Virus record (IMG/VR): IMGVR_UViG_3300042888_001688
Location: 1 to 40,281 of that record
Origin: a virus
Direction: 5' to 3' (one strand)
DNA: 40,281 nt
The translations under genes were made by a program, and so were the position numbers. Under the pieces are notes generated by a model. It saw only the letters and a program-made list of their open reading frames with translations. It was not told the DNA's origin and did not search any database. Below, piece by piece: positions 1-7,965 of this stretch. Every line of letters starts with the position of its first letter. The first letter of the stretch is position 1.

Positions 1-447
1 TACACAGGTTGCAAACACAACGAAATCATCAACACTTCTTTGGCTTTAGATAATCACGATCCTGAAAATGGAGCAGTGTGGGTTTACGAAGGTTCACATA
101 GATTACCAATTTTACCAATTGAAGTAGATGAGGAGAGAACAAAAACCAATCCTACTTTTTGGAGAAATGAAAGAGGTAAACCGTGTGTTATGCCCGAAGG
201 ACATGACTTTAGAAAAATCGAAGGACATTGCAGAAAGGGTCAAGTAGTTTTGTTACATTCACACAACATCCATGGCTCGGAGACAAATAACTCAAATCGA
301 TTCCGTAGGAACTTTTTGGGTGGTTACTTAAAAAAAGGTGCAAACTTTAACAAAGGTGGGCATATGAAAAGAGAGCCAATTGATTTACACGCTTTAAAAG
401 CGAAACATTGGACAGAATCTGATGAAAAAAATTACGGTGGTTTCTAA
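1..447 (+). CDS. PhyH-like Fe(II)/2OG dioxygenase, 5' truncated
   Basis: The frame is open from base 1, so the N-terminus lies outside the window and no start is assigned. The visible 148 residues resemble the C-terminal half of the phytanoyl-CoA dioxygenase (PhyH) family: ALDNHDPENGAVWVYEGSHR carries the usual 'NG...GSH' stretch after the first metal ligands. HSHNIHGSETNNSNRFRRNF supplies the distal His ligand and the Arg that binds 2-oxoglutarate. The HxD ligands would lie upstream of the window. Family members hydroxylate small molecules or modified residues; the substrate cannot be read from sequence. It is the first of five predicted 2OG dioxygenases in the window. It is followed by an intrinsic terminator. 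Confidence 0.8.
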   Translation, partial: YTGCKHNEIINTSLALDNHDPENGAVWVYEGSHRLPILPIEVDEERTKTNPTFWRNERGKPCVMPEGHDFRKIEGHCRKGQVVLLHSHNIHGSETNNSNRFRRNFLGGYLKKGANFNKGGHMKREPIDLHALKAKHWTESDEKNYGGF

Positions 448-456
448 TCACAAACG

Positions 457-486
457 AAAGGAGAGTTTAATTACTCTCCTTTTTAT
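457..486 (+). terminator. Intrinsic terminator after the PhyH-like gene
   Basis: GGAGAGT (460-466) pairs with ACTCTCC (473-479) around the 6-nt loop TTAATT. The stem is extended by three A-T pairs, and the 3' arm runs into TTTTTATTTT. This is a classical hairpin plus U-tract. Confidence 0.85.
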
Positions 487-517
487 TTTGTATTATAACC
501 AAAATGTATTATCTTTG
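487..517 (+). promoter_or_regulatory. Bacteroidota-type promoter, predicted leaderless start
   Basis: TTTG at 487-490, 19 nt, then TATCTTTG at 510-517, a perfect TAnnTTTG -7 element. The ATG at 523 is only 5 nt beyond the -7 element, so the transcript should begin at or next to the start codon. The -33 element directly follows the U-tract of the preceding terminator. Confidence 0.75.
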
Positions 518-522
518 GATAT

Positions 523-1869
523 ATGACATTTGTAGAAGATAAATTTGAATTCCAAAGTTTCTTAATAGAATATAGAAAGCATACTAATTTAATATACGTT
601 AGATTATCAGATGAAGAAAAGCATGTGATGAATAATCGTATATCTTTTATTTATGTAAAATCAAAAAAGAATGAGTGGGTTATAAATGTGAACAATGGTG
701 ATGGGTTAGGAATTAAAGTAGAAGCATTAGAACAATTATTAGATACAATACACCCTCAGTTAATTTTTAATTACAAAGCAATTTCACAAATATTAAATTT
801 TACAAAAGGATTTGATGTAGATTTAGCTAAATTTATTGAGTATGGTTATCATGATGTTGAGTTAGGAGATAATCAGTTAAACCAATTTTACAAATCAAAG
901 TTTAAAGGTGAACCATATTTGAATGATAGTATTCCAATGGTTAAACAATTAGAACTTATACAACAATATGTTTCTAAGTTTTCACTAAATGTAAATAAAA
1001 ATTCAATTAAATATATAGATGATGCAACAAAAGCATTTAGTTATATTGAAAGTAGTGGATTAAAGATAGATGGGGATTACGTTTTAACCTACAATCCAGT
1101 TCATTTAACAAAGGATAATATGGTTTATACTCAATATAACCTAATGACATCTACACTCCGACCATCGAACCGATATGGTGGTGTAAACTATGCTGCACTT
1201 AAAAAGGATACAGGTGAAAGAAAAGCATTTATAAGTAGATTTGATGGTGGTGAATTGATTAGTTGTGATTATGAAGCATATCACCCAAGATTATTGATGG
1301 ATATTATTTATCAAATGAAATTAAATTCAACTGCAAATGTAAAAGATATGCAATGGATGAAGGATTTCTATGGTAGTGGGTTAGATTTTTATACATGGAT
1401 TGGAAATCAAATTGGTATTGATGATAGAAATGAAGTAAAAACTTTAATATTCCAAAATTTATATGGCGGTATTAGGAGCGAGTTATTAGATATTCAATAT
1501 TTTAAAGAGATACAACATCTTACTGACTTATTATCAGAAACAATGGTAAAAAACAAAGCAATTTTTACGCATTCATATCATATTCAGTTTGGTATTGAAA
1601 GATTAGAACCTATAACTCCCGCAAAAGTTCTTAATTATTATATTCAAGCATACGAAACTGAAAGAAATATACGAAAAATATTAAAAATAAAAGAGAAATT
1701 AGAAGGAAAACACACAAAATTGATATTATATACATACGATGCGTTTGTATTTGATGTGTATCCGTCAGAAAAACAATATTTATATACTGATATCATACCT
1801 ATATTAAAAGGTGGTTATGGTAGGTATCAAATAAAAACAACGACCGGAAAAAATTATGATGAACTTTAA
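523..1869 (+). CDS. DNA polymerase family A-like protein
   Basis: 448 aa. The C-terminal half carries the three palm/finger motifs of Pol I-type polymerases in order and with correct spacing. Motif A is CDYEAYHPR (D249; Pol I DYSQIELR). Motif B is R302-x3-K306-x7-YG (315). Motif C is TYDAFVFDV (D406; Pol I VHDELVFEV). Both metal-binding Asp are kept, but the His and Glu of 'HDE' are Tyr and Ala, and the Glu of motif A is His. The N-terminal 200 residues show no convincing 3'-5' exonuclease motifs. A family B replicative polymerase is also encoded (28624), so this could be a repair, translesion or priming enzyme, or a diverged relative. It has its own promoter and overlaps the next gene by 14 nt. 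Confidence 0.72.
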   Translation: MTFVEDKFEFQSFLIEYRKHTNLIYVRLSDEEKHVMNNRISFIYVKSKKNEWVINVNNGDGLGIKVEALEQLLDTIHPQLIFNYKAISQILNFTKGFDVDLAKFIEYGYHDVELGDNQLNQFYKSKFKGEPYLNDSIPMVKQLELIQQYVSKFSLNVNKNSIKYIDDATKAFSYIESSGLKIDGDYVLTYNPVHLTKDNMVYTQYNLMTSTLRPSNRYGGVNYAALKKDTGERKAFISRFDGGELISCDYEAYHPRLLMDIIYQMKLNSTANVKDMQWMKDFYGSGLDFYTWIGNQIGIDDRNEVKTLIFQNLYGGIRSELLDIQYFKEIQHLTDLLSETMVKNKAIFTHSYHIQFGIERLEPITPAKVLNYYIQAYETERNIRKILKIKEKLEGKHTKLILYTYDAFVFDVYPSEKQYLYTDIIPILKGGYGRYQIKTTTGKNYDEL

Positions 1870-4324
1870 CTTAGACAATCTTAGTGAAATTATTGATGAG
1901 GTTTTAACAGAATTTTGTGTTACATATCCAATTCCAAACTTTGATAACAAAGAACAATTAGAACATTTACGTTCAGTATTGGAACAATTCGGTGCAGAAG
2001 CATTTACCGATATAGAATTGATGGAAGCTATTAGTTTAGCACCAAAGAAATTTACATTGGAAGCACCTAAGAAAGATGGCACTGACCCTAAGTTAGCGGC
2101 AATTTTAAAAAAGAAAGTAAAAAATGCAGATACAGGTAGAGATGTAACCGTAGCATCAGCATTAAATTATAAAGACCAAAAAGGTAGTGGAGCAAGGTCG
2201 GCATATCACGCAGCAGCTGCAATGTTAAAAGGGGCTGGTTATAGTGAAAAAAATGTGGATATGATTGATGACCCTAATCCGGAAGAACCACAATACTATG
2301 CTAAGCAAAAACCACAAGAAAAACCAAATTCTAAAGTAGCACCACAACAAAAATCAACTAAATCAGGTCCAATTATTGATGACCCTAAATTAGCAAAAGT
2401 TACTATTAGTGCAGCAAATAAAGAATTGGCTAAGATAATCAAAGCCGGAGGAATACCTACAAAAGATGGCGTAGGAATTATAACAGCATTAACAAAGACA
2501 TTAAATGGTCAAAACTTAAATGCAAAAGAAAAACAAATTGCAGCAAATTATTTGAGAGTTAAAGATAATCCAACAGATGCGGCGGTTTATATTGTATATC
2601 CTCCAGGAAAAGCAACTAAACATATTAAAGTTAAAGTTGGTAATAAAAACTTAGATAAATTAGTTCAATACGGAAAGAATAATTTTGGAAATAGTAATGA
2701 TGGGAACTCTAGTTCAGGACCAGCAACTCCACCAGTTCCAAAGAAAGGTGTTACTGCAATGAGTATTAATCCAAATAGTGTTGATACTCCAATTAAACAC
2801 GATGGTAATTCATTTCAATTCGGAAATGGACAAAAGATAGAAAAAGTAAATCTACCAAAAAGAGATGAATTGGTTAAATCATTTATCAAAAACCAGAAGA
2901 TGTCTGCGGAAGAAGCAAATAAACAAGCAGATAAATTAATAATAGCAGCGGAACAAAACAATGGTGTAGTTGATTATTTTTCAAAAGGTGGTAATAATAT
3001 AAAAATGATTGATTGGGGAGCTGAGCCTACAACAAACGAAGGTAGAAATACTATTTTAAAAAATGTAAAAGAAAAAAGTATTAAGAAATTTGAATCTTTT
3101 TTTAGAAAAGCAAATAAAGGTCAACTAAGACCAGAAGAAGCTCAAATATTAAAATTTTATAATGATACAAAATCTCCATACGAAACTCCAAATTTTGATA
3201 AATTACCACCGGAGCAACAAAAAAAATTAAGAGATGAGTATGTTGGTAAGATAGAGCATTTAATGGAACTTATGGTAAAGAGTCCATCATTTAGACAAGG
3301 TGTTCCTGATTTTGTTGAGGTACTACGATATTCGGCGTATTTAGGACAAGGATATGAAGCATATTTACCAGCAGATAGTACATTTCAAATTTCAGACATT
3401 ATAGTATTTGCACCTAGAGATATTTTAAAACAAAATACACAAGGAAAAGATTTAGCAGAACAAATAACAGGTAAAGTATCTAACATTATTGAAAGTTTAG
3501 TATTTACAGGCGGCGTATCTGAAAAATTTTTAGAAGGTGGTGCAAGTAGTGGTATTGAGAGGGTTTTACAATCTGAATTTTTTGGTGGTAAAGATGGTAA
3601 ATTTAAAACAAAAGATAGAACATTGGAAATGATGAATACTTACACATTTGCATTTAGAAATAAAGATAGGTTTGCAAAACAAAATCCAAGATTAGAAGGA
3701 TTTGATAAAGATTATAAAGCAGCAATTAAGGTAGGTAAAACAGAAGAAGAAGCAACCGAATATGCTAAAAAAGAAGCAAGTAAACGATGGACTAAATTAT
3801 CAAAAGAAGAACAAAGTAAAAAATTAGGAGAATACGAAGATATTATAAATCAATTACCAGACGATAAGGAAATTGATAAACAAGAAAAAATGATTGAATC
3901 ATATATAGATGATGCAGTTAAAAGTGGTATCATTTCTAAAGAAGAAGCATTTAAAATTAGAAAAGAAGGTCAACATCAAGGTGATTTAATTGCAGGTAAG
4001 GTTGATAAAAAAGGAGCGGGGAATTGTTTAGATAAAAAAGGAAAAGATAAATATAAAAGAATGGTTAGTTTATGGGCAAGAATGGGGGCAGCAGTAGAGC
4101 AAATTTATAATAAAGATTTAAAATATACTTTATTTAAAAATAGTAGAGAATTATTTGATGGTAAAGGTAATTTCAAAAAGAATCAATTGTTAAATAAATG
4201 TGGAATGAGTTGGAGTTATGATCCAGGAATTGCAGCAACTGCAAATGTACAAAATGGACCAAAAGGATGTATGTCATTAGCAATGAATAATCCAAATTCA
4301 TCACATATTATTTCATTAGATTAG
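1856..4324 (+). CDS. Large hypothetical protein, 822 aa
   Basis: I do not recognise the family. The start ATGATG overlaps the end of the polymerase-like gene; 1859 is equally possible. The N-terminal 65 residues are acidic. A segment near residues 75-125 (NADTGRDVTVASALNYKD then a small-residue helix) resembles a short region I associate with T4-like phage virion or hypothetical proteins. This is followed by a low-complexity Pro/Gln/Lys/Ser linker (about 140-175) and a Gly/Asn/Ser/Pro linker near 280-300. The rest (about 330-822) is Lys/Glu-rich and probably mostly helical, with Cys near positions 726, 782 and 806. There is no signal peptide or membrane segment. Linkers between globular parts suggest a multidomain structural or packaged protein, but this is a guess. 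Confidence 0.7.
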   Translation: MMNFNLDNLSEIIDEVLTEFCVTYPIPNFDNKEQLEHLRSVLEQFGAEAFTDIELMEAISLAPKKFTLEAPKKDGTDPKLAAILKKKVKNADTGRDVTVASALNYKDQKGSGARSAYHAAAAMLKGAGYSEKNVDMIDDPNPEEPQYYAKQKPQEKPNSKVAPQQKSTKSGPIIDDPKLAKVTISAANKELAKIIKAGGIPTKDGVGIITALTKTLNGQNLNAKEKQIAANYLRVKDNPTDAAVYIVYPPGKATKHIKVKVGNKNLDKLVQYGKNNFGNSNDGNSSSGPATPPVPKKGVTAMSINPNSVDTPIKHDGNSFQFGNGQKIEKVNLPKRDELVKSFIKNQKMSAEEANKQADKLIIAAEQNNGVVDYFSKGGNNIKMIDWGAEPTTNEGRNTILKNVKEKSIKKFESFFRKANKGQLRPEEAQILKFYNDTKSPYETPNFDKLPPEQQKKLRDEYVGKIEHLMELMVKSPSFRQGVPDFVEVLRYSAYLGQGYEAYLPADSTFQISDIIVFAPRDILKQNTQGKDLAEQITGKVSNIIESLVFTGGVSEKFLEGGASSGIERVLQSEFFGGKDGKFKTKDRTLEMMNTYTFAFRNKDRFAKQNPRLEGFDKDYKAAIKVGKTEEEATEYAKKEASKRWTKLSKEEQSKKLGEYEDIINQLPDDKEIDKQEKMIESYIDDAVKSGIISKEEAFKIRKEGQHQGDLIAGKVDKKGAGNCLDKKGKDKYKRMVSLWARMGAAVEQIYNKDLKYTLFKNSRELFDGKGNFKKNQLLNKCGMSWSYDPGIAATANVQNGPKGCMSLAMNNPNSSHIISLD

Positions 4325-4337
4325 GAAAATAAAATAA

Positions 4338-4736
4338 ATGAAGACACAATTACTTTGTACTTTTAGTACAAAAACAGATGTAGAAAATCACTTAGAATTA
4401 ATTAAAAGCAATTATACATTAGCTTATAACTACATATATGTTCTTCAAAACAAAAATATTCCAAATGAATTGTTTGTAACTTATAATGTGGTAGTAGAAA
4501 ATCAACAACCAAACTTAGAAATGAAAACTATTTTGGTTCATAGAAAAAAACAAAGTAATACATTATACACAATCAATGCTTTGAACAATGTTATTATGGA
4601 AGCGACCGGTGGACAATTAGATAATAAATTTGAAGTGGATTGGGAAAAATATAGAAATTGTATATTGGTTACAAATACCGAAGGTGTAAAAAAAATATAC
4701 ACTAGAGTATTTGATGTGATAGATTTGACAAAATAA
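4338..4736 (+). CDS. Hypothetical protein, 132 aa
   Basis: Starts 13 nt after the 822-aa gene and ends 6 nt before the APS-kinase gene, so it sits in a tight operon. It is small and soluble-looking, with no signal peptide or membrane span. The sequence reads like a compact alpha/beta fold (LLCTFSTKTDVENHLELIK at the N-terminus, then several beta-like stretches). No family recognised. Position and spacing make it a real gene. Confidence 0.7.
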   Translation: MKTQLLCTFSTKTDVENHLELIKSNYTLAYNYIYVLQNKNIPNELFVTYNVVVENQQPNLEMKTILVHRKKQSNTLYTINALNNVIMEATGGQLDNKFEVDWEKYRNCILVTNTEGVKKIYTRVFDVIDLTK

Positions 4737-4742
4737 ATAGTT

Positions 4743-5180
4743 ATGATATATTGGTTTACAGGACAACCTGGTAGTGGAAAAACTACTATGGCTAATTGGC
4801 TGGAAGCTCATTTAATACATAAAGTTATCACTATTGATGGTGATGACATTAGAGATGTATTTCAAAACAAAGATTACTCAGAAGAAGGCCGTAGAAAGAA
4901 TATAACTAATGCACAAACATTGGCCAAGTTCTTACAACACAAAGGTTACAACGTAGTGGTATCATTGGTTTCACCCTACAAAGACCAACGAGATAAATTC
5001 AAATCAGAAATGGGTGAAAACCTAAAAGAAATTTACGTTCATACTTCAAATGAAAGAGGTAGGGAGAATTTCCATGTTTCTAATTATGAAGCACCTACCG
5101 AATTTTACATTGATTTAGATACTACGGATATGCGAGAAATCGATACTTTTAAAAAACTCCGTAAAGATTTGGGAATTTAA
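4743..5180 (+). CDS. cysC: Adenylylsulfate (APS) kinase-like P-loop kinase
   Basis: 145 aa. Walker A is GQPGSGKT (7-14). DGDDIRDVF (32-40) matches the APS-kinase 'DGDNxR' substrate loop. RRKNITNAQTLAKFLQHKG and VSLVSPYKDQR (74-83) match the family's 'NIxR...A.L..G' and 'SPY...R' segments. APS kinase phosphorylates adenylylsulfate to PAPS, the sulfate donor for sulfotransferases and reduction. The protein is shorter than cellular CysC (about 175-200 aa) and lacks the C-terminal part, so related P-loop kinase specificities are possible. The next gene is a nucleotidyltransferase and a DUF2061 protein lies three genes on, a neighbourhood seen around cellular sulfate-activation genes. Confidence 0.8.
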   Translation: MIYWFTGQPGSGKTTMANWLEAHLIHKVITIDGDDIRDVFQNKDYSEEGRRKNITNAQTLAKFLQHKGYNVVVSLVSPYKDQRDKFKSEMGENLKEIYVHTSNERGRENFHVSNYEAPTEFYIDLDTTDMREIDTFKKLRKDLGI

Positions 5181-5199
5181 TAAATAAATTGTATATTAG
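5168..5199 (+). promoter_or_regulatory. Predicted promoter, leaderless start for the nucleotidyltransferase
   Basis: TTTGGG at 5168-5173 and TATATTAG at 5192-5199, 20 nt between TTTG and the -7 element. The ATG at 5205 follows after 5 nt, within GGATATATG. The same nine bases span the start of the gene at 523. The -33 element overlaps the end of the kinase gene. Confidence 0.55.
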
Positions 5200-5204
5200 G
5201 ATAT

Positions 5205-5552
5205 ATGAAAACATACGCATTATACATTGGTAGATGGCAAAATTGGCACAAAGGACATGAGTGGCTAATAACCCAACAATTACAAAAAAACAAAAATGTG
5301 TGGGTAGCAATTAGAGATGTTCAACAAGATGAGAACAATCCTAAAACCGCACAACAGGTTTTAAAAGAATTAGCGAACGAACCATTCTTTGTAAACAATT
5401 CAGATAAGATTTTACTTAGTATTATTCCTGATATTGAAAGTGTAAATTATGGTAGAGGGGTTGGTTATGATGTAATCTATCATGAACCACCAACTGAAAT
5501 AGCAGAAATAAGTGGAACACAAATTCGTAAACAAGTTATAAAAAATAAATAA
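5205..5552 (+). CDS. Cytidylyltransferase-fold nucleotidyltransferase
   Basis: 115 aa. The N-terminus IGRWQNWHKGHEWL has the HxGH motif (H15-H18) of the nucleotidyltransferase HIGH superfamily. ISGTQIRK (102-109) is the typical C-terminal 'ISxTxIR' motif. These enzymes transfer NMP from an NTP, for example NMN, pantetheine-phosphate or glycerol-phosphate (cytidylyl) transferases; ATP sulfurylase shares the fold. Adjacency to APS kinase invites the idea of a small sulfate-activating pair, but the HKGH signature and small size look more like NMN-type adenylyltransferases. Its stop is immediately followed by the next ATG. Confidence 0.75.
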   Translation: MKTYALYIGRWQNWHKGHEWLITQQLQKNKNVWVAIRDVQQDENNPKTAQQVLKELANEPFFVNNSDKILLSIIPDIESVNYGRGVGYDVIYHEPPTEIAEISGTQIRKQVIKNK

Positions 5553-6077
5553 ATGCACATCACACAATATGAATCATTTCTATCAGAAGAATTATTTTTA
5601 GAAGTACAAAAATTTGTAAAAGGATTAATAACTGATAATGAAAAACCACTATCAACTAGTTTTGGTAACTGGCAAAAAGAACTTATAAATGCATCTACAC
5701 CTATACTTATCTATGAATTTAAGTCGGATGAAATTGATTTGCTTCAAAAGATAAAAAAAGAAGTTGAAATAAAAATCCCATATAAAGTTTCAAGTATAAT
5801 GGTACATATGATGCCTAAATTATCATATATACCATGGCACGATGATTCTCATGTAAAAGCAGCTCTTTCTTTGTATTTAAATGAAACATGGGATACAAAC
5901 TGGGGTGGTATTTTTATGTATAAACCGGATAAAGATATACGTGCAGTAGAACCAAAACGAAATTTAGGTGTATTTCAATATAGTGGCATACAACATTGCG
6001 TAACTACGGTTAATATGGATGCCGAATATAGATACTCTTTACAATTTTTCTTGGAAAAAGAAAAACAAATTATCTAA
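5553..6077 (+). CDS. Fe(II)/2OG dioxygenase (prolyl-4-hydroxylase-like)
   Basis: 174 aa. Ligand set is visible: HDD with H96 and D98 in IPWHDDSH, distal H148 in GIQHCV, and R160 in YRYSLQFF for 2-oxoglutarate. NWGGIFMY (116-123) fits the 'GGxL' strand of the P4H-like fold. Length matches single-domain phage/bacterial 2OG oxygenases. No signal peptide, so cytoplasmic. The start abuts the previous stop with no gap. Substrate unknown; protein, nucleic acid base or metabolite hydroxylation are all possible. Confidence 0.85.
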   Translation: MHITQYESFLSEELFLEVQKFVKGLITDNEKPLSTSFGNWQKELINASTPILIYEFKSDEIDLLQKIKKEVEIKIPYKVSSIMVHMMPKLSYIPWHDDSHVKAALSLYLNETWDTNWGGIFMYKPDKDIRAVEPKRNLGVFQYSGIQHCVTTVNMDAEYRYSLQFFLEKEKQII

Positions 6078-6082
6078 TAAGT

Positions 6083-6292
6083 ATGATAGTAGAAAGAAAG
6101 AGACACATTGCTAAAACCATCTCATATCGTATTTTAAGTACCTTAGTTGGATTCTTATTAATGTGGTTGATAAGTGGTTCAATTAAAGTAGGTGCCGCAT
6201 TTGGAGTAGCAGAATTAATATACAAACCTATTCAGTATTATCTACATGAAAGAGTTTGGTACAAATGGATTAAGTACGGATTAAAAAAATAA
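6083..6292 (+). CDS. DUF2061 family small membrane protein
   Basis: 69 aa. The pattern ERKRHIAKTISYRILSTL, then a hydrophobic span GFLLMWLISGS, then VAELIYKPIQYYLHERVW is characteristic of DUF2061. There are one to two membrane segments (about 20-35 and a weaker 38-52), with a Lys/Arg-rich N-terminus likely inside. In cellular genomes DUF2061 proteins are often next to sulfate activation genes, which fits the APS-kinase-like gene three genes upstream. Function unknown. Confidence 0.8.
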   Translation: MIVERKRHIAKTISYRILSTLVGFLLMWLISGSIKVGAAFGVAELIYKPIQYYLHERVWYKWIKYGLKK

Positions 6293-6296
6293 ATAT

Positions 6297-6875
6297 ATGA
6301 TTTATCAACAACAACTATTTAGTGAAGAAGAGTGTGCTTTAATAAAATCATATGTAAACTTACAGCCCACCGATTTAACTAAATATTTTAACACCGAAGG
6401 CAAATTTAAGTTTATAGATGACAATAAATTGGTTGCAACTAGTGGCGGGGCCATATCATATAATGTATATGTTATAAAAAATACAGCAGAAACAGAGTGG
6501 ATGTTTAATAAATTAATGTTATGGTTTAGTGAGGTAAGTAATATTAAAATAAATCATAACCACATAGTAAGAGTATGTACTTTACATAGGTATGGTATTG
6601 GTGATGCCTTTGCAACGCATATAGATTTATCGCATGGATTTGAAGAAAGACGATACAATTTAGGCATTCAATTAAATGATACATATACGGGGGGTGAATA
6701 TATATGTTGGGATGATAATAATAATGAATGTTTAATTTCAAAACAAACAGGCACGGCGTTATCCTATCACGGCAGAATTCTGCACGAAATAAAAGAAATA
6801 ACAAGTGGTGAAAGATGGTCAATTGTAATGCCAATTACAAAACATAACATAATTGAAAAAATAAACTTAATTTAA
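6297..6875 (+). CDS. Fe(II)/2OG dioxygenase (prolyl-4-hydroxylase-like)
   Basis: 192 aa. H108-x-D110 in FATHIDLS, the 'TGGEYICW' strand (131-138), distal H163 in GRILHEI and R173 in SGERWSIV give a complete P4H active site. It starts 4 nt after the DUF2061 gene. No export signal. It is clearly a diverged relative of the genes at 5553 and 6953, not a recent tandem copy. Confidence 0.88.
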   Translation: MIYQQQLFSEEECALIKSYVNLQPTDLTKYFNTEGKFKFIDDNKLVATSGGAISYNVYVIKNTAETEWMFNKLMLWFSEVSNIKINHNHIVRVCTLHRYGIGDAFATHIDLSHGFEERRYNLGIQLNDTYTGGEYICWDDNNNECLISKQTGTALSYHGRILHEIKEITSGERWSIVMPITKHNIIEKINLI

Positions 6876-6882
6876 TAAAAAG

Positions 6883-6921
6883 TTATATATCAGCAAAACC
6901 AAAAATTAGTGGATACGAATG
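6883..6921 (+). repeat. Degenerate copy of the DUF3310 gene start (direct repeat)
   Basis: This spacer sequence resembles 7531-7570, which spans the DUF3310 start codon. Both contain TTATAT, then CAGCAAAACCAAAAAT, and later ACGAAT at the same offset. The copy here is non-coding. The two copies bracket the dioxygenase gene at 6953-7516. Confidence 0.6.
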
Positions 6922-6952
6922 GTTAAATTGATATGCTAAAAAAAATAAAAAT

Positions 6953-7516
6953 ATGTTTCAAATAATTGATAATTTTTTAGATAAAAACGAAATTAAAAAA
7001 TTGTACGATATACTCTGGTCATCTGATTTATATTTAACGGGTATCGAATATTCCAATGCAGATAGAATGGATAGAAGATGGTCAATGGCCAAAAAAGTAA
7101 ATAATGAAGATATTAATATTAATTTTTATAATGAAATATTAAATAAAATATTTTTATTACCAATATTAAACAATGAATATATATGTAAAAGAATTATGAT
7201 AAATGCATACAAATACTCAGATGTCCTCTCAATTCATGATGATGGCGTGATAAACGGATTCAATAATATTACAGCAATAATATATGGCAATGATAATTGG
7301 GATGCAAATTGGGGTTCTGAAACTGTATTTTTTGATAAAATAGGAAGTGATGCTGAAATAATAAAAAGTGTATTACCAAAACCAGGTAGATTGGTATTGT
7401 TTGATGCAGGTATACCACATACAGGTAGAGTACCAAGTCCGGTGTTCCCAAATTACAGATACTCATTGGTATATAATTTACAACTTAACATACCTAAAAA
7501 AACAGGATTAATATAA
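6953..7516 (+). CDS. Fe(II)/2OG dioxygenase
   Basis: 187 aa. H95-x-D97 in SIHDDG, NWGSETVFF (119-127), PGRLVLFDAGIPHTGRV with distal H156, and R169 in NYRYSLVYN form a full 2OG dioxygenase site. The gene is more AT-rich than its neighbours and is bracketed by a short imperfect direct repeat (6883-6921 and 7531-7570). This suggests it was inserted in front of the DUF3310 gene. Substrate unknown. Confidence 0.87.
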   Translation: MFQIIDNFLDKNEIKKLYDILWSSDLYLTGIEYSNADRMDRRWSMAKKVNNEDININFYNEILNKIFLLPILNNEYICKRIMINAYKYSDVLSIHDDGVINGFNNITAIIYGNDNWDANWGSETVFFDKIGSDAEIIKSVLPKPGRLVLFDAGIPHTGRVPSPVFPNYRYSLVYNLQLNIPKKTGLI

Positions 7517-7530
7517 ATCACATAAATACC

Positions 7531-7570
7531 TTATATGCCAGCAAAACCAAAAATAAGAAAAGACGAATTT
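7531..7570 (+). repeat. Second copy of the short direct repeat (DUF3310 start region)
   Basis: Pairs with 6883-6921; see that entry. This is the functional copy because it contains the start of an intact gene. Confidence 0.6.
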
Positions 7571-7834
7571 ACAGATAGTTTACCGAATTTCAAACACACA
7601 CCACCTGCTCCACAAAAAGAAATGGTAAACGGACCAGCATATTATGGTGGTATCGATAACCCATACGAAGTAATAAAGGTATGTGAAGCGTGGGGATTAG
7701 ACAAAGATGCATACCTATTCAATGTAGCAAAATACATAGCAAGGGCCGGAAAGAAGGACCCAGCAAAGGAACTAGAGGATTTGAAGAAAGCAGTTTTTTA
7801 CCTTGAAAGAAGGATAAAATTACTCTCTAAATAA
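7535..7834 (+). CDS. DUF3310 domain protein
   Basis: 99 aa. VNGPAYYGGI (roughly 'VNHPxHY'), EVIKVCEAWGL, FNVAKYIARAGKK and ELEDLKKAVFYLERRI match the DUF3310 (SaV-like) pattern common in phages, sometimes annotated as nucleotide kinase-like. The N-terminal 35 residues are Pro/Lys-rich and probably disordered. It precedes the replication block. The function of the family is not settled. Confidence 0.85.
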   Translation: MPAKPKIRKDEFTDSLPNFKHTPPAPQKEMVNGPAYYGGIDNPYEVIKVCEAWGLDKDAYLFNVAKYIARAGKKDPAKELEDLKKAVFYLERRIKLLSK

Positions 7835-7866
7835 TTTGGTAGTTCCAAAAAAATATCGTATCTTTA
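7835..7866 (+). promoter_or_regulatory. Strong Bacteroidota-type promoter for the SSB/RecA operon
   Basis: TTTGG at 7835-7839 and TATCTTTA at 7859-7866 with a 20-nt spacer between TTTG and TATC. It leaves a leader of roughly 95 nt before the SSB start at 7966, the longest in the window. gp32-like genes in T4 are translationally autoregulated through the leader, so a similar role is possible here. Confidence 0.8.
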
Positions 7867-7965
7867 TTGTATAGGAATTAAGAAAATCGATATTTATACG
7901 TGAGATTAAATCGCGATAATCTTAAAACTTAAAAACAAATTTTTAAACATTAAAAACAAAGCAGC

